From an uncultured Lachnospiraceae bacterium (lineage in GTDB: Bacteria > Bacillota_A > Clostridia > Lachnospirales > Lachnospiraceae): 64,000 bases of DNA. Below the pieces are notes generated by a model that saw nothing but the letters and a program-made list of their open reading frames with translations, did not search any database and was not told the origin of the DNA. Positions 24,493 through 32,143 of the stretch are shown here, in pieces (the stretch's first letter is position 1; the number at the start of each line of letters is the position of its first letter). Position numbers and translations under genes: made by a program. The stretch lies in NCBI GenBank assembly GCA_947564305.1, contig CANOBT010000005.1:1-64000 (forward strand), written 5' to 3'.

Positions 24493-25593
24493 TCAACTGT
24501 ACGGCAGCCTCTGGGAATGAGTCAATTCTGTTTCGATTTCTTCCATATATCTCATGATATTTTGAAATACTGGTTCCTCGAGGCTGACTCCACAGATTTC
24601 TTGTAAAATCTCCTCCCTTGTCTTTTCCGATTGGATCTTTGTCCACGCATCATCCGGCCCTGCCTGGTACAGAATTGCGGCGGCCGCTGTTTTTTCCAGT
24701 ACGGAAGCGTCTTCTCCATATTTGTAAAGCAATCGAATCGGACCCATAATCCTCTCCGGGGCCGCCAGTTTTCTCTGAGGATCTCTGGCATTTCTGGAAA
24801 CAGTGTCTATAATCGTTCGGTCACAGAATTTCTTTTTCGACAAAAGAGCAAATTCCTCCTGGTCCTTTTCTTCATAGCCAAACTCCAGGCAGAGCACTTT
24901 GTTTGTCGCAGCATAATTCTTATCCAGCAACTTTAAGATTTCTTCGTCGTTCGCCGCATCCGCATAATCCGTATATCCTTTTGCCCAACCCAAGTAAGCA
25001 ATCACGCAGCTTGCCGCATTGTAAGTATACAATTTCCTTGTCAAAAAATCAGAAAATTGTCCAATCGGACGGATTTGTTTTATCCTTGGCACATATCCGT
25101 CCAGCAAATCCGCATCGCACTGCAGATAGGGATAATTCTCGGAGTGGATATTCAGCCCTTCCCCCTCAATCGTAGTGCAAAATACTGTCGCCTCACTGAC
25201 CGAAATGTTATCTTTTCCAACGGCTTTCTTCAATGTCTGCGAAGGATGAGAAGCATTTTCACAAGTAATCAGATAATAGTGCCTGTTGTCATCCAGACAT
25301 TTTGCGAGCTTCTCTCCTGCTTCCGTAAGATTTTGTCCTCCCACAGAAACAAAAATCAGCTCCACATCCTCCAACGATGCGTTTTCCCACGTACATGCCT
25401 GAAAATGGTTGACTTCCAGCGGTTCTCTCTCATTTCCAAAAAAGTCCACACAAAACTTTCCGGCGTTCTCCAATGACAAAACTAGATTTTCGTCCTTATC
25501 TATAAAAATGATTTCTTCGTTTGCTTCTTTCAGAAGTCTTCCAATAAATCCGCGCCCGGTTTTTCCGGCGCCCACAACTGCAATTTTACTCAT
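24493..25593 (-). CDS. Mannitol-dehydrogenase-family protein, catalytic His replaced by Ser
   Basis: A 366-residue NAD(P)-dependent oxidoreductase like mannitol-1-phosphate 5-dehydrogenase. The N-terminal Rossmann motif is VVGAGKTGRGFIG (residues 5-17). The family motif K-x4-N-x2-H reads KLYTYNAAS, so Lys and Asn are kept but His is Ser. RNARDPQRKL is also conserved. It overlaps the 3' end of the paralogue upstream (25586-26758) by 8 bp, so the two are translationally coupled and may form a heterodimer. The substrate is probably a polyol or ketose (phosphate), but altered catalysis or loss of activity must be considered. Confidence 0.78.
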   Translation of the reverse strand: MSKIAVVGAGKTGRGFIGRLLKEANEEIIFIDKDENLVLSLENAGKFCVDFFGNEREPLEVNHFQACTWENASLEDVELIFVSVGGQNLTEAGEKLAKCLDDNRHYYLITCENASHPSQTLKKAVGKDNISVSEATVFCTTIEGEGLNIHSENYPYLQCDADLLDGYVPRIKQIRPIGQFSDFLTRKLYTYNAASCVIAYLGWAKGYTDYADAANDEEILKLLDKNYAATNKVLCLEFGYEEKDQEEFALLSKKKFCDRTIIDTVSRNARDPQRKLAAPERIMGPIRLLYKYGEDASVLEKTAAAAILYQAGPDDAWTKIQSEKTREEILQEICGVSLEEPVFQNIMRYMEEIETELTHSQRLPYS

Positions 25594-26758
25594 GAATCCA
25601 TCCCCATTCCTTTAATAACTCGATTTTTGATTTGATGAGCAGACCCAGATGTCCTTCTGGCTCCAGGCCGCAGACATTATTAATGACCGCATCAATACCT
25701 TCTTCTCTTCGAATACGGCGCAGTTCTCTTGCAAACTGATCCCCGTCATTTTCATAATAGATTGCCGCAGCAATACCGATGCACAGATTGTGAGGCTCAA
25801 TTCCATATTCCTCCACAAGCCTTGCAGAACCCACCAAACGGTCGTCCTTTCCTAGTTTACGCAAAGGGTCTCTGGCATTTCTTTCAATAAAATCTACAAT
25901 CGTATAGTCCTGCAGTTTCCGCTTTGAGGTCAGAGTAAATGCAAGCTGCTCTTCCAGTGGAAAGTGATGCTTCTCAGATAACGCCTGTGCGGTCTCCTGA
26001 TAGACTCCCTCCAAAATTTTAACGATTCGCTCATCATGGGCGGCATCTGCCAGTTTTTCATGTCCCAATAAAGCGCCGAGATAGGAGACCGTCCCATTGG
26101 CAGCATTGTAGGTATAAAATTTTCTTTCCAAAAATCCGGTAAATTCAGGGATTAATTTTAGTCCCTGAATTGCAGGCAGCTCTCCAACGATTCTCGAAGC
26201 ATCCACCGGAAGCTCCCAGAAATCCTGTACATTGACAATCAACGGGTCCCTTTTCAACAGCTCTTCATCTGGCTCGATTGCCGAGCGCATGATTACGGCC
26301 TCAGTGACTCCCACCTGTTCTGCAAAATATTTTTTTGCATGTTCTTTCAGCGATTCCCCGATTCCGGTTTTTAAGAGCAAGGCCGGCTGCTTCCAGTTTT
26401 CACAGGTCACAATATTCAGATTTCCGCCTTTTTCGGCTTTCCTTTCGATTCCTTTTCGTAAAATCGGAATCAAGGAGGGTAAATTTTTTCCTCCTACAGC
26501 CGTAAATACTGTATCCGCTTCTGCAATGGCTTGTACTGCTTCCTCTTCCTGCGCAAAGCTGAGCGCATGGACACCTCCCACCTCGCAGTTTTTCTCACTG
26601 TGTCCCAAAATATTGACCGTATATTTACCCCGCTCATTGAGCAGGTTCACAAGCGATTGTGCACGTTCTACAAAAGTAAACGGGATTTCGCTCAGATACA
26701 ATAAATGGCCGATAAATCCTCTGGCGATTTTTCCGGCACCAAAAATCACACAACTCAT
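25586..26758 (-). CDS. Mannitol-dehydrogenase-family protein, catalytic His replaced by Asn
   Basis: A 390-residue paralogue of the preceding dehydrogenase. The Rossmann motif is IFGAGKIARGFIG. The motif K-x4-N-x2-H reads KFYTYNAAN, so His is Asn. Other family signatures remain (FIERNARDPLRKL). It is encoded downstream of the FGGY kinase at 26849 and overlaps its partner at 25586-25593. The cluster order ADH-kinase-dehydrogenase-dehydrogenase implies a sugar or polyol route in which ketose and polyol forms interconvert and the kinase primes the product. No transporter is present next to it. Confidence 0.78.
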   Translation of the reverse strand: MSCVIFGAGKIARGFIGHLLYLSEIPFTFVERAQSLVNLLNERGKYTVNILGHSEKNCEVGGVHALSFAQEEEAVQAIAEADTVFTAVGGKNLPSLIPILRKGIERKAEKGGNLNIVTCENWKQPALLLKTGIGESLKEHAKKYFAEQVGVTEAVIMRSAIEPDEELLKRDPLIVNVQDFWELPVDASRIVGELPAIQGLKLIPEFTGFLERKFYTYNAANGTVSYLGALLGHEKLADAAHDERIVKILEGVYQETAQALSEKHHFPLEEQLAFTLTSKRKLQDYTIVDFIERNARDPLRKLGKDDRLVGSARLVEEYGIEPHNLCIGIAAAIYYENDGDQFARELRRIRREEGIDAVINNVCGLEPEGHLGLLIKSKIELLKEWGWIHE

Positions 26759-26810
26759 ATTTTCTTATTCTCCTTTTCTTCAGATTGTTCATACTGTCCC
26801 TTCATGATGA

Positions 26811-26885
26811 GATACCGTTCCTTATTTCTTCACATTGTCTTTTCATGCTTAGATACAGCTCCTTATTTCTTCACACTGGCTTTTC
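26811..26885. repeat. Tandem duplication at kinase 3' end
   Basis: Two 34-bp copies with a 41-bp period (26811-26844 and 26852-26885). The second encodes the kinase C-terminus (SQCEEIRSC), and the first repeats it in the spacer before the next gene. Confidence 0.6.
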
Positions 26886-28237
26886 GTAACAGGATATAGT
26901 TCTTTATATATCTGAAAACGCTGCTGCAGAATCTTCCGATATTGTTTGCAGGGTTCTACAATCTCTTTTACTCTGCAGATCTGCTCTATCGCTTCTTCAA
27001 AACCGGAGAACCATTCGATTCCGACTGCCGCCGTCATCCAGGCTCCAAGCGCAGACGTATCTATTTCTTCCGGTATCACGACCGGCACACCGAACAGTTC
27101 TGCCTTCATCGCATTGAGTATCGGATTTGCAGAAGCTCCGCCCGATACCCGCACTCTATCTGCCCCCGGCGTCCCCATACATTCATAGATGTGGTAAAGG
27201 CTGAACACCACGCCTTCCAATACAGCATATGCCATGTCACGTTTTTCACAGGTTCCATGAATCCCGAAAAACATCCCCGCAGCCTTCGCATCCCAAATCG
27301 GAGCCCGTTCTCCATTTAGATAGGGCAGGAAAACGGGAGGTCTGTTTTTTAAACATTGTCTTGCATCAATGTTTTCAAACCCGAACATTCTCCTTCCAAA
27401 ATCAAGAGATACGCCGGAGGATGCAGTCACTCCATAATGAACATTTCCATGGAGATATGGCCCGCTGACCAATCCTGTATCCAGATTCATCGTGGCTTCT
27501 GTCACGCCCAGATGTTCACTGGTTCCCGTAATGTCAAACAGTTCACCCGTCTGATACACTCCCATTCCCAGAAGAGACGCGAAAAAGTCATTCATCCCGG
27601 TAAAAACCGGAACCCCCACAGGAAATACATTTTCCTCGTAGGGAGGTTTTCTGGTATAACCCGCAATGTCGCAGATTCCGATGAGCTTGGGCAGTCTTTC
27701 CGCTGAAAACCCGATTTCCTCCAAAAATTTCTGACTGTACCGGCCTGACGACAGGTTCGCCAGTCCTCTCCAGGAATAGGGGTCAGTGACACAATTTCCA
27801 GTGAGCATTTCGCATAAGTAATCTTTCGGCTGGCATACTTTTTTTGCTTCTGAATGATGTCGCTGAATGTACATCAGCCGTGGAAGAGGATAAGAGATAA
27901 TATCTGGATGGGGCATGGAGATTTCCCGAACAAACATTTTTTTATCATACTTGTCCTTCACCTCCGCCAGCTCCTCCGCGCCTTTTTTACTATTCCATCC
28001 AATTACATCCCTGCCATCTACAATATAAGTTCCCACCTGGGAGGACAGCCCGATAGCAGCCAGATTGCTCAAATCCAGTTCCGACGCTGCCTTTTTTACA
28101 GCTTTCCACCATCCGTACGGTGCCAGGTCCTCATATGCTTCTTTCCCTTTGACTACTGTGCCGTCGCGATATCTTAAAATGAGCTTCACGGAAGATGTAC
28201 CCAAATCGATTCCAAGTATACTCTCCCCTCTACTCAT
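26849..28237 (-). CDS. FGGY-family carbohydrate kinase
   Basis: A 462-residue sugar kinase. The phosphate-binding loop GIDLGTSSVKLIL is at the N-terminus. The C-terminal domain has FLPYLNGERAPIWDAKAAGMFFG and RVSGGASANPILNAM, the FGGY signatures. It phosphorylates a pentose, ketose or similar sugar with ATP; the sequence is nearest to xylulokinase-like members, but the substrate cannot be fixed. The start overlaps the stop of the upstream dehydrogenase by 8 bp. The C-terminus is duplicated in the downstream spacer. It is paralogous in type to the kinase at 38479. Confidence 0.85.
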   Translation of the reverse strand: MSRGESILGIDLGTSSVKLILRYRDGTVVKGKEAYEDLAPYGWWKAVKKAASELDLSNLAAIGLSSQVGTYIVDGRDVIGWNSKKGAEELAEVKDKYDKKMFVREISMPHPDIISYPLPRLMYIQRHHSEAKKVCQPKDYLCEMLTGNCVTDPYSWRGLANLSSGRYSQKFLEEIGFSAERLPKLIGICDIAGYTRKPPYEENVFPVGVPVFTGMNDFFASLLGMGVYQTGELFDITGTSEHLGVTEATMNLDTGLVSGPYLHGNVHYGVTASSGVSLDFGRRMFGFENIDARQCLKNRPPVFLPYLNGERAPIWDAKAAGMFFGIHGTCEKRDMAYAVLEGVVFSLYHIYECMGTPGADRVRVSGGASANPILNAMKAELFGVPVVIPEEIDTSALGAWMTAAVGIEWFSGFEEAIEQICRVKEIVEPCKQYRKILQQRFQIYKELYPVTKSQCEEIRSCI

Positions 28238-29246
28238 TCACAAACACCGCCTTAACAAAACCCTCCGGACGTTTTCTTGCCAATTCGAGGCCAGCCGCAA
28301 ACTCTTCCAGCGCGATTTGGTTCGTGGCAAAATTTTCAATATCGACCATCCCCTCTGCCATCAAAGTGACAGCCTTTTTGTGTTGATTCCAGTTATTGCC
28401 CGCACCGATCACACACAGATTGTTAATATGAATATCATCCATACGGATACTCATGATTTTTCCGCGGCCATAGCCTGCAAGTGCAACCGTACCGCCCTTT
28501 CTCGCAATTTTCAGGCTTTGTTGGATGCAGATTTCAATTCCTGTGGCATCAATGACCACATCCGTTCCGTAGGGATGGATTTTTTTCATCTCCTCCACCA
28601 GATCATTCTCTTTTGTTGCAATCGTATGGGAAGCCCCCATCTGTTTCGCGATTCCCAACCGTTTCTCCGTGGTGGCTGCAACAACGATATCCCGCATCCC
28701 CATTGCCTTCGCAGCAGCAAGAATACAGAGTCCGATGGAGCCTGCCCCAATAATCACGAGCGTATCGCCAAATTTTGCGCCTGCCTTTTCCAATGTCCCA
28801 AGTGCAACGCCAAGAGGCTCACACAATGCCCCGTGGATGAACGATACATTGTCCGGCAATTCACAGAGTCCGTAAGAAGGGACAATCACATATTCTGCAT
28901 AGGCCCCGTCCCTCTTAAAACCGATTTCTTCAAAATCACTGCAGTACCGCCACTCACCTCGTCTGCAGGCATCACATTTCAGGCAGACGACGTCATTGCT
29001 CCCGACCACTCTTTTTCCAATCCAGAAATTATCTTCCTCGCTTCCGACAGAGTCTACCACTCCGCTCCACTCATGGCCGGGTGTCAGAGGGTAATTGGCC
29101 GGTATATTTCCATCGAGCACCTCCAAGTCCGTTGCACAGATGGCCGCCGCCTTGACCTTCACACGCACAAATCCCGGCTGCGGCTGCGGAATCTTTTTTT
29201 CCTCCAATACCACATGTCCCGGCTCCTTAATCACGATAGCTTTCAT
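28230..29246 (-). CDS. Zinc-dependent alcohol/sugar dehydrogenase
   Basis: A 338-residue medium-chain dehydrogenase. The catalytic zinc site comes from Cys in AAICATD and His-Glu in GHEWSG. Structural zinc cysteines are in CLKCDACRRGEWRYC, and the nucleotide fold is IIGAGSIGLCILAAA. The ATG at 29246 has AGGAGGG about 12 bases upstream; the open frame further 5' is the promoter region. It is the first gene of the cluster that continues with the FGGY kinase and two mannitol-dehydrogenase paralogues. It probably oxidises a polyol or reduces a ketose. Its promoter overlaps a divergent one. Confidence 0.85.
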   Translation of the reverse strand: MKAIVIKEPGHVVLEEKKIPQPQPGFVRVKVKAAAICATDLEVLDGNIPANYPLTPGHEWSGVVDSVGSEEDNFWIGKRVVGSNDVVCLKCDACRRGEWRYCSDFEEIGFKRDGAYAEYVIVPSYGLCELPDNVSFIHGALCEPLGVALGTLEKAGAKFGDTLVIIGAGSIGLCILAAAKAMGMRDIVVAATTEKRLGIAKQMGASHTIATKENDLVEEMKKIHPYGTDVVIDATGIEICIQQSLKIARKGGTVALAGYGRGKIMSIRMDDIHINNLCVIGAGNNWNQHKKAVTLMAEGMVDIENFATNQIALEEFAAGLELARKRPEGFVKAVFVNE

Positions 29247-29287
29247 AAATATGGTCCCTCCTTTTTGTATCGCTCCAGAGTATCTTA

Positions 29288-29321
29288 TTGCTAATTTTAT
29301 CACCTGTGATATAATAGTCAA
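29288..29321. promoter_or_regulatory. Overlapping divergent promoters with shared palindrome
   Basis: Plus strand: TTGCTA (29288-29293), 16 bp, TATAAT (29310-29315), for the UlaG-like gene. Minus strand: TTGACT (29316-29321), 16 bp, TAAAAT (29294-29299), for the dehydrogenase. The perfect palindrome ATCACCTGTGAT (29299-29310) lies between both sets, so one protein there would block both. Confidence 0.6.
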
Positions 29322-29397
29322 TATCAATCTAATGGCTGATTTTACAAGTTTGTACCCTATGGATATCACTGAATGAACCACAGTAAAGGAGGACTCT

Positions 29398-30222
29398 ATG
29401 AATAAAGAATTTTTTTCTAAAACGCAGCTCACGGACGAACAAATTGCCCTGTTTTATCTTGGCCAGGAAGGATTCTTAATCAAATATCATAACAGTTATT
29501 TCCTCATTGACCCGTATCTGTCAGACTATGTAGACCGAAACTGCTGCCGGGAAAATATAAAATGGGTACGCCGGTATGACGCTCCTATTCTGCCGGAGCA
29601 GTTGGATTTTGTCGACTATGTATTTTGCACCCATGACCATGCGGATCACGCGGACCCGGATACCTTACACGCAATTGCCAAGCACAATACGAAAGCAAAA
29701 TTTATTGTCCCCGCTCCCATCAAGGATACCATACAGTCTTACGGAATTGAATCTGAACGAATCCTTGGTGCCGTTGCCGGACAAGAGCTGTGTTTGGGGG
29801 AATGCCGTGTGACTCCGGTTCCGGCCGCACATGAAGAGCTGCACACGGATGAGAACGGGAATTATAAAGAGCTGGGTTATAAAATGAATTTCCATCAGAC
29901 GACCCTTTTCCACGCCGGTGACTGCTGTATCTATGATGGACTTACGGACCATCTGGAAAATGTCGATATCCTGATGGTTCCGGTCAACGGGCGGAGCTTC
30001 TACAAACTGCATCATGATATTATTGGAAATATGGATGCGGAGGAGGCGATTCTGCTGGCGCAGGAAATCCATGCCCGCCTGCTGATTCCGATGCATTTTG
30101 ACTTGTATGATGTGAACTGCATCAATCCGGCTCATTTCGTGGATTGTTTATATAAAATCAATCCAGGGCAGGCTTTTCATATGTTTTCGCCGGGGGAAAG
30201 GTATATTTATCAGGCGGAATGA
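29398..30222 (+). CDS. UlaG-like metallo-beta-lactamase-fold hydrolase
   Basis: A 274-residue protein of the metallo-beta-lactamase fold. The metal-binding motif THDHADH is at residues 78-84, with further ligands in VPAAHEE, HAGDCCIYDG and MHFDLYDVN. The layout resembles UlaG, the L-ascorbate-6-phosphate lactonase, more than hydrolases of beta-lactams. It is probably a cytosolic lactonase or phosphodiesterase acting on a sugar derivative. AAAGGAGG precedes the ATG. It is divergent from the dehydrogenase-kinase cluster and shares its control region, which fits a common sugar-acid or lactone substrate. Confidence 0.75.
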   Translation: MNKEFFSKTQLTDEQIALFYLGQEGFLIKYHNSYFLIDPYLSDYVDRNCCRENIKWVRRYDAPILPEQLDFVDYVFCTHDHADHADPDTLHAIAKHNTKAKFIVPAPIKDTIQSYGIESERILGAVAGQELCLGECRVTPVPAAHEELHTDENGNYKELGYKMNFHQTTLFHAGDCCIYDGLTDHLENVDILMVPVNGRSFYKLHHDIIGNMDAEEAILLAQEIHARLLIPMHFDLYDVNCINPAHFVDCLYKINPGQAFHMFSPGERYIYQAE

Positions 30223-30252
30223 TGTGCATGGGAAATAGAACCCTGTGTTTAG

Positions 30253-30444
30253 AAATTTTGTAACTGTTCAGAAGGGCAGGCCACAGACCCATCTGCTACG
30301 CAGATTATCCGTTGCTAAAGCAACTCCTGTCTGAGGCTTATGGGCATTCTGCCCAATATCAATATGCAGAATCAGCCCTTAGCAAGTAAACTTGCACAGT
30401 CTGTTTCTGCATATTGCTGCCGTTCTGAATAGTTACGAAATTTT
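30253..30444. mobile_element. Palindromic MITE-like element
   Basis: About 190 bp with imperfect terminal inverted repeats of about 27 bp (AAATTTTGTAACTGTTCAGA and the complement of TCTGAATAGTTACGAAATTT). Inside are several perfect small hairpins (ATCTGC-TAC-GCAGAT, GTTGC-TAAA-GCAAC) and a CAATATGCAGAA inverted pair. It has no coding capacity. A half copy lies at 58355-58424. It fills most of the 30223-30506 gap. Confidence 0.7.
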
Positions 30445-30506
30445 ATTGATACAAATTGGTTCCCATGCTAAAATAACACTATGAAAAAGAAGGGAGGGCG
30501 CTATTC

Positions 30507-32078
30507 TTGGGACGCTATTTAAATCCCGGCAATGAATCATTTCAAATCTCTGTTTCCAGTCAAATCTATGTAGATAAGACAAATATGATTTCTTTTATCA
30601 ACAATAGACTGGGGAAAGAAAAACGATTTATATGTGTAAGCAGGCCGCGCCGTTTTGGAAAGTCCATGGCTGCAAATATGTTAGCTGCCTACTATGGAAA
30701 AAATTGCGATTCCAGACAGATGTTCCAGAATTATAAAATTGCACAGGACAGCACTTTTAAAATCCATCTAAATCAATATCATGTTCTGTTTTTTGAAATG
30801 CAGCGCTTTCTGACACGTGCTGGTAAAGCTGCAAATTTAGTTTCTTATATGGAAGCAGAAGTGTTAAAAGAACTTAGAAATACTTTCGGCAGTTTGATTG
30901 ATGAACAGGAAACACATTTGTCTCGTGCCCTTGAATCCATCTATGAGTACGATAAGACAGGATTTGTTTTAATTCTGGATGAATGGGACTGCATTTTCAG
31001 AGAATCCAAAAATGATAATGCCGCTCAAAAAATCTATTTGGATTTTTTACGTGATTTATTTAAAGGTCAGGTTTATGTAAAGTTAGCTTACATGACTGGC
31101 ATTCTGCCGATTAAAAAATATGGAAATCATTCCGCTTTGAATATTTTTGATGAATTTTCCATGACAAATCCGGGTTGGATGGCTGAATATGTAGGATTTA
31201 CGGAAAAAGAAGTCCGCCAACTATGTCTGCAGTATCACATGGACTTTTTTGAAATGCAACGTTGGTATGATGGATATCAATTTAAAAAAGCAGCACATAT
31301 CTATAATCCAAAATCTATCATAGATTCACTCCTGGAGGACGAATTTCAGAGCTACTGGACAAAAACCGAAACCTATGAGGCGTTAAAAGTATACATTGCC
31401 ATGAATATGGATGGCTTAAAAGATTCCATCATCATCATGTTGGGTGGTGGCAGATGTACTGTTGATGTAGAAACTTTCCAAAACGACATGACTACTTTTA
31501 CGGGAAAAGATGATATTCTGACATTATTGATTCACCTAGGGTATCTTGCATATGATAAAGAGAAGTCAGAAGTTTTTATCCCAAATGAGGAGGTCCGCGC
31601 AGAATTTGTCAGAACAGTAAGACTCGCAGGTTGGGATGTCGTTACTAAAGTATTGAACGCTTCCGATATACTCTTAGACGCAACTTTAAATGGTGATGAA
31701 AAACTTGTTGCTCAAAAATTAGATGATGTCCATACAGATTCCATAGATATCCTCTCTTATAATAATGAGCTGTCCCTGACTTATGTGGTAATGCTGGCCT
31801 ATTTCAGCGCACAAAGATATTATATCCCCAAAAGAGAATTTCAAGGAGGAAAAGGATTTACGGATATCGTCTTTCTCCCAAGAAAAGGGGTTGAGAAGCC
31901 TCCGCTAATCGTAGAATTAAAATGGAATAAGAACGCCGCTGGCGCAATCAGGCAAATTAAGGATAGAAATTATATAAAATGTTTAAATGATTATACTGGT
32001 GAGGTAATATTAGCGGGTATCAGCTATAGCAAAAAATCGAAAGCACATCAGTGTAAGATTGAAACAATCATAAAATAG
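30507..32078 (+). CDS. AAA-ATPase-like protein with C-terminal PD-(D/E)XK nuclease domain
   Basis: A 523-residue protein. The N-terminal ATPase has a Walker A-like SRPRRFGKS (45-53) and Walker B VLILDEWD (about 153-160). The C-terminus has a PD-(D/E)XK pattern: an Asp in GFTDIVFLP and ELKW further on. This matches the 'AAA-ATPase-like/PDDEXK_9' proteins that are abundant and often multi-copy in gut Firmicutes and Bacteroidetes; their role is not established. The TTG start has AAGGGAGGG 8 bases upstream. It stands alone on the plus strand, right after a palindromic MITE-like element, which suggests a mobile history. Confidence 0.8.
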   Translation: MGRYLNPGNESFQISVSSQIYVDKTNMISFINNRLGKEKRFICVSRPRRFGKSMAANMLAAYYGKNCDSRQMFQNYKIAQDSTFKIHLNQYHVLFFEMQRFLTRAGKAANLVSYMEAEVLKELRNTFGSLIDEQETHLSRALESIYEYDKTGFVLILDEWDCIFRESKNDNAAQKIYLDFLRDLFKGQVYVKLAYMTGILPIKKYGNHSALNIFDEFSMTNPGWMAEYVGFTEKEVRQLCLQYHMDFFEMQRWYDGYQFKKAAHIYNPKSIIDSLLEDEFQSYWTKTETYEALKVYIAMNMDGLKDSIIIMLGGGRCTVDVETFQNDMTTFTGKDDILTLLIHLGYLAYDKEKSEVFIPNEEVRAEFVRTVRLAGWDVVTKVLNASDILLDATLNGDEKLVAQKLDDVHTDSIDILSYNNELSLTYVVMLAYFSAQRYYIPKREFQGGKGFTDIVFLPRKGVEKPPLIVELKWNKNAAGAIRQIKDRNYIKCLNDYTGEVILAGISYSKKSKAHQCKIETIIK

Positions 32079-32143
32079 AAAACCAACTAAAGAAGCAGCC
32101 GCCACTGTACAGTGACGGCTGCCCGCTATCTAAGCCTGGCTTC

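Noticed and set aside
28065..29294. Long plus-strand open frame (about 409 codons) across the dehydrogenase and kinase genes
   Set aside because: It lies antisense to two well-supported enzymes with clear motifs; its translation is low-complexity His/Arg/Cys-rich with no domain and no ribosome binding site.
28230..29432. Longer dehydrogenase starting near 29432
   Set aside because: The extra 62 codons run through the divergent promoter region; AGGAGGG and the conserved MKA start are at 29246.
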